Source: Pseudomonadales bacterium (GTDB lineage: Bacteria; Pseudomonadota; Gammaproteobacteria; Pseudomonadales; UBA7239). From it: 6,261 nucleotides of DNA. Shown here one piece after another: positions 6,146 through 6,261 of the stretch. Location: NCBI GenBank assembly GCA_020443005.1, contig JAGRJA010000281.1:1-6261 (forward strand). Direction: 5' to 3'. How positions within the stretch are numbered: position 1 is the stretch's first letter; every line of letters begins with the position of its first letter. Under the pieces are notes generated by a model. That model saw nothing but the letters and a program-made list of their open reading frames with translations. It searched no databases and was not told the DNA's origin. The position numbers and the translations under genes were made by a program.

Positions 6146-6261
6146 AACTTTTTATGGTCCTCCACCGGCTGAATTGATTTTCGATTCGTTGTTCGCTGGA
6201 GGTTAAACGGGAAGTCCGGTGAATCTTTTGGGTGATTCCGGCGCTGCCCCCGCAACGGTAA
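6146..6261 (+). promoter_or_regulatory. Cobalamin riboswitch aptamer (AdoCbl type), 3' end cut off
   Basis: Conserved cobalamin-aptamer elements appear in order. GGT (6156-6158) precedes a P3 stem, CCTCCA (6159-6164) with TGGAGG (6197-6202). That stem encloses a hairpin of 7 pairs (one G-U), GAATTGA/TCGATTC at 6171-6187. TAAACGGGAA (6204-6213) and CCGGTG (6216-6221) follow. Then a GAATC/GATTC stem (6221-6225 with 6234-6238) leads to the hallmark core GCGCTGCCCCCGCAACGGTA (6241-6260). The window ends before the 3' B12-box half and the expression platform, so I cannot tell whether it controls transcription or translation. It reads rightward, away from btuF, so it controls a gene beyond 6261. 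That gene is most likely a btuB-type outer-membrane receptor, by inference. Confidence 0.93.

Noticed and set aside
6069..6160. A second cobalamin riboswitch on the minus strand for btuF
   Set aside because: The leader is too short and none of the core strings (GGGAA, CCCGCAAC) occurs in that orientation.

Overview
The window looks like part of a Gram-negative, probably gammaproteobacterial, chromosome of moderate GC content (taxon inferred only from gene content). The basis is a TonB/ExbB/ExbD energy-transducing set, a secreted non-lipidated periplasmic binding protein, and a proteobacterial-type cobalamin riboswitch. Almost the whole window after position 810 forms a vitamin B12 (corrinoid) uptake and salvage locus.

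Layout. Positions 2-712 (+) hold the last 236 residues of a metallo-beta-lactamase/beta-CASP RNase-like protein, whose 5' end lies outside the window; it is probably unrelated to the rest. A 97-bp gap follows, with a plausible sigma70 promoter whose spacer is filled by an 18-bp inverted repeat. Then comes the tight operon exbB-exbD-tonB (810-2710, +). It runs tail-to-tail, with only 8 bp between stops, into the opposite-strand operon btuF-btuC-btuD-cbiZ (6068 down to 2719, -). Every gene junction in that second operon overlaps by 4 or 8 bp. The last ~190 bp (6069-6261) are a divergent control region. It contains a near-consensus promoter firing rightward into a cobalamin riboswitch aptamer, truncated by the window end, and a weaker leftward promoter candidate for btuF.

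How the parts fit together. ExbB, ExbD and TonB would supply proton-motive energy to an outer-membrane receptor. BtuF would capture the corrinoid in the periplasm, and BtuC/BtuD would import it with ATP. CbiZ would cleave the aminopropanol side chain of adenosylcobinamide (or a non-native corrinoid) to give adenosylcobyric acid for rebuilding into the cell's own cobamide. The missing piece is the outer-membrane receptor. The riboswitch points to the right and out of the window, so a btuB-like TonB-dependent receptor just beyond 6261 is the obvious prediction. The btuFCD-cbiZ operon itself shows no riboswitch in its short leader. I see no wholly new system here. The interest lies in the compact arrangement, the promoter/operator architecture, and some departures from family norms in TonB and BtuD.
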